Assembly: GCA_047639575.1 (NCBI GenBank)
Contig: JBLIOB010000223.1
Coordinates: forward strand, 1 to 7,118
DNA from: JBLIOB01 sp047639575
GTDB lineage: Bacteria; Bacteroidota; Bacteroidia; Flavobacteriales_D; Parvicellaceae
DNA length: 7,118 nucleotides
Direction: 5' to 3'
Shown here: positions 5,126 through 7,118 of the stretch, one piece after another
How the letters are laid out: each line of letters starts with the position of its first letter
How positions within the stretch are numbered: position 1 is the first letter of the stretch
The notes under the pieces: model-generated
What the model saw: the letters and a program-made list of their open reading frames with translations, nothing else
Database searches by the model: none
Told to the model about the DNA's origin: nothing
Translations under genes and position numbers: made by a program

Positions 5126-7118
5126 TTATCGGCCTTGAATAATTAATTTCCGGCTATAAAGTCTGTTTTCAGAAGTTGCTGTTACCAAGTACGTTCCGGC
5201 TGGAATATTGCTATCAATATCAATAGCAACTAAAGCATTTCCATCTTGAACAATAACAACTTTGGAATAAAATTGTTTTCCCGTAATGTCTCTAAGAACC
5301 ACTAGTATTTCGGCATCTCCAAAATCAGTTAATTGTAAGGATGTTTGTCCCGTGGAAATGGCCGGATTTGGAAAGATGTGCATCCCAGGTTCGTTGTTTC
5401 CTACATACTCAATTGGTACTATATTGAATGATTCACTACCGGCATCAAAATCAAATTGGGTCAAACGATAATAAGAAATTCCTTTAAGAGGGACATAATC
5501 AACATCCATGTAACTAATTGCAGCTGAACTATTTCCCGCTCCTTCCATAGTTAATACTCTTTCCCAATTAATTCCGTCAATTGAACGTTCAACAAGGAAG
5601 TAATCATTGTGCGTTTCGCTAGATGTTTCCCAAGTCAAATCCACTTTGTCTCCATTTAATTTGGCATCAAAGTATATTAATTCAATTGGAAGCGGATTTC
5701 TTATAAGTGATAGTGAGCCAAAAGTAAATGGACTAAATACACTTACTGCATTGGCTGTGATCGACCCTGGGTCTGCAAAATTGATAGCGTCTTGCCCATA
5801 ACTTTCCCAAGTAGTAGCTGCATTATAGTGAGCCACTTGTAGATCTCCAGCATTGTTAATAAGACTTCTCGCGATTGACCCCCAATGAAGTGTTACGTTG
5901 GCACTTTCAACTGCTCCAGTTCTATCTAAGTTCCAATACTCAATTGTACTAACGTTGATAAGTGGAAGATCTTTGTCTAAATGATCGCCATGATCTGCAT
6001 AAAAGTACTGAGCTTCAAATGTTGTGGTTCCCGATAAACCATCAATTTCGATAGCTGCCCAAAAACCTTGATCTCCTAGAGGGAAAATGAAGTCATTAGG
6101 CCCTACTTTTCTAACCGGTCCATCTACATGGCTTCCATCAGATGCTGCGCTGACATCAGCACCAGCAATAAATTCTAATATGTTGACCGGAGTTGTCGCA
6201 ACAACTCCATCCGTAAAAGTCATGAATTGTTCAATTTGAGCTGGTCCTTCCATTGTAAGTTGAGGTGAAGTTCCAAAAGTGTTATTGATAATCACATTAG
6301 TATACGTGAAACTATCTCCACCATCTCCTGCATTTTCAGCGATTTCTTGAACAGCTGCACCGTTATATTCAACAATGGCATTATTACCCATTTCTAAAAT
6401 TCCAAATTGTTGTCCTGCCGTGGTATCACGTAAGAAGTCACCACCAATTTCAATCTTACTGTCGTTATTAAGGTCAAGTCGAAGAAGTCCACCAGCATTC
6501 ACATCTTGCAAATCAATGTCACCGTCAACGTTGATGGTGCCACCATTATTTAAACGCACATGAACTTCGTCTGCTCCTTGAATATGGTTGAAATCAAGAT
6601 TACCTGTAACATTTAATTCACTTGTGCCATTGTTTAAGTACAGTCTTGGCACGGCAGCCGCAGATCCTCCTGTGAATGAATAGTCCATATCTCCAAAGAC
6701 ATTTACGATTCCACCATTTGAAATATTAAAATATGGCCTACTTCCGTCTATCAGATTAAAAGTCAAATTGTCATTACCATCTCCTACATCTATTCGGGAA
6801 GTGTTGATTGCCACTAATCTTAAATCGTTAGTGGATGCAGAATTTTGCGACATATTTAAATCACCTTCAATATCGGCAATCCCATCATTTTGCGTTTGCA
6901 ACCTGGTATGAACATTATTTCCGTCAAAGACAGTACTTGAGATGTCCACATCGCCTCCAACATCAAGCGTTCCAGCTCCTCTTACTAAAATAAGAAGTCT
7001 GTCACCGTCAGTTTTTAAGACGTCCATATTGTCAGAAATAGTTAAAGTAGCTGTGTTGGCAGCGCCAGTAACAGAGATTAATACATCACAATTTCCATCT
7101 CCTGCATGATCAATATCT
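5126..7118 (-). CDS. Large T9SS-sorted surface protein with N-terminal beta-solenoid-like repeats (5'-truncated)
   Basis: The reading frame stays open to the right edge, so at least 663 residues are present and the true start lies outside the window; the Met encoded at 7027-7025 is internal. Visible residues 24-251 are a degenerate repeat of 26-30 residues, typically [T/I]xxxVxGDxDx...RLxLNNxx, probably a beta-helix. Next come a segment of the type found in Bacteroidota surface proteins (VDGPVRKVGPNDFIFPLGDQG, about 331-351) and a beta-rich stretch. An FnIII-like domain follows at about 474-573 (PLPIELIYFDAKL, VDLTWETSSETHNDYFLVERS, YYRLTQFD). A type A T9SS sorting domain closes the protein at about 578-663 (IFPNPA, LRDITGKQFYSK, IPAGTYLVTA, SRKLIIQGR). 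The role is therefore export through the outer membrane and attachment to, or release from, the cell surface. No catalytic motif is visible, and an adhesin or structural surface protein is the best guess. The stop codon lies 67 bases before the lpxD-like start. Confidence 0.9.
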   Translation of the reverse strand, partial: DIDHAGDGNCDVLISVTGAANTATLTISDNMDVLKTDGDRLLILVRGAGTLDVGGDVDISSTVFDGNNVHTRLQTQNDGIADIEGDLNMSQNSASTNDLRLVAINTSRIDVGDGNDNLTFNLIDGSRPYFNISNGGIVNVFGDMDYSFTGGSAAAVPRLYLNNGTSELNVTGNLDFNHIQGADEVHVRLNNGGTINVDGDIDLQDVNAGGLLRLDLNNDSKIEIGGDFLRDTTAGQQFGILEMGNNAIVEYNGAAVQEIAENAGDGGDSFTYTNVIINNTFGTSPQLTMEGPAQIEQFMTFTDGVVATTPVNILEFIAGADVSAASDGSHVDGPVRKVGPNDFIFPLGDQGFWAAIEIDGLSGTTTFEAQYFYADHGDHLDKDLPLINVSTIEYWNLDRTGAVESANVTLHWGSIARSLINNAGDLQVAHYNAATTWESYGQDAINFADPGSITANAVSVFSPFTFGSLSLIRNPLPIELIYFDAKLNGDKVDLTWETSSETHNDYFLVERSIDGINWERVLTMEGAGNSSAAISYMDVDYVPLKGISYYRLTQFDFDAGSESFNIVPIEYVGNNEPGMHIFPNPAISTGQTSLQLTDFGDAEILVVLRDITGKQFYSKVVIVQDGNALVAIDIDSNIPAGTYLVTATSENRLYSRKLIIQGR
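6365..7048 (-). repeat. Protein-level tandem repeat array, period 26-30 residues
   Basis: Within the T9SS surface protein the four-residue cores TLTI, TLDV, IADI, RIDV, IVNV, ELNV, TINV, KIEI and IVEY begin at visible residues 24, 50, 80, 108, 137, 167, 194, 221 and 248. The spacings are 26, 30, 28, 29, 30, 27, 27 and 27. Most units continue with a G-[DN] pair and later a hydrophobic strand ending in NN or NG. The repeats are diverged at DNA level, so they are old rather than freshly duplicated. The array may continue past the right edge. Confidence 0.65.

Noticed and set aside
7025..7027. ATG at 7027 as the start of the T9SS surface protein
   Set aside because: The frame stays open to base 7118, there is no signal peptide after this Met, and another repeat core (TLTI) lies upstream of it, so it is internal.
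6365..7048. CRISPR array or DNA tandem repeat
   Set aside because: The periodicity exists only at protein level; the DNA units are diverged, with no identical repeats or spacers, and lie in an open reading frame.

Overview
The window looks like a chromosomal stretch of a low-GC Bacteroidota, probably a flavobacterium-like marine or freshwater organism. The evidence is: two proteins with type IX secretion (T9SS) C-terminal sorting regions, a T9SS-type Ig/FnIII-like domain set, signal peptides ending in A-Q, an LpxD-like acyltransferase with Bacteroidota-style sequence, TAnnTTTG-type promoter boxes, and no Shine-Dalgarno sequences that I can see. I cannot name the genus from the sequence.

Layout. 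On the + strand, bases 1-518 hold the C-terminal part of an O-antigen ligase/polymerase-family membrane protein cut by the window edge. It overlaps by 17 bases a small secreted, probably outer-membrane beta-barrel protein (502-1260). A 69-base convergent gap follows. Everything after that is on the - strand. In transcription order (right to left) these are: a large T9SS-sorted surface protein with a degenerate 26-30 residue repeat region, truncated at the right edge (5126-7118); an LpxD-family acyltransferase (4132-5058); an RsbU/SpoIIE-type PP2C phosphatase that starts on the last bases of the lpxD-like gene (2897-4132, TAATG junction); and an arylsulfotransferase-family protein with a signal peptide and a T9SS-like tail (1330-2847). 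No intergenic gap exceeds 70 bases, and I see no RNA gene, insertion sequence, CRISPR array or integration site.

How the genes fit together. The theme is the cell envelope and surface: O-polysaccharide or exopolysaccharide assembly, an outer-membrane barrel, a lipid-A-pathway-like acyltransferase and two T9SS cargo proteins. The one regulatory gene is the phosphatase, whose start codon is fused to the acyltransferase stop, so the two are probably made together. The points most worth following up are that coupling, the replacement of the second conserved LpxD histidine by cysteine, the apparently secreted sulfotransferase, and two candidate promoters placed so close to the ATG that their mRNAs would be nearly leaderless. 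I did not find a clearly new multi-gene system; most of the window consists of recognisable Bacteroidota families.
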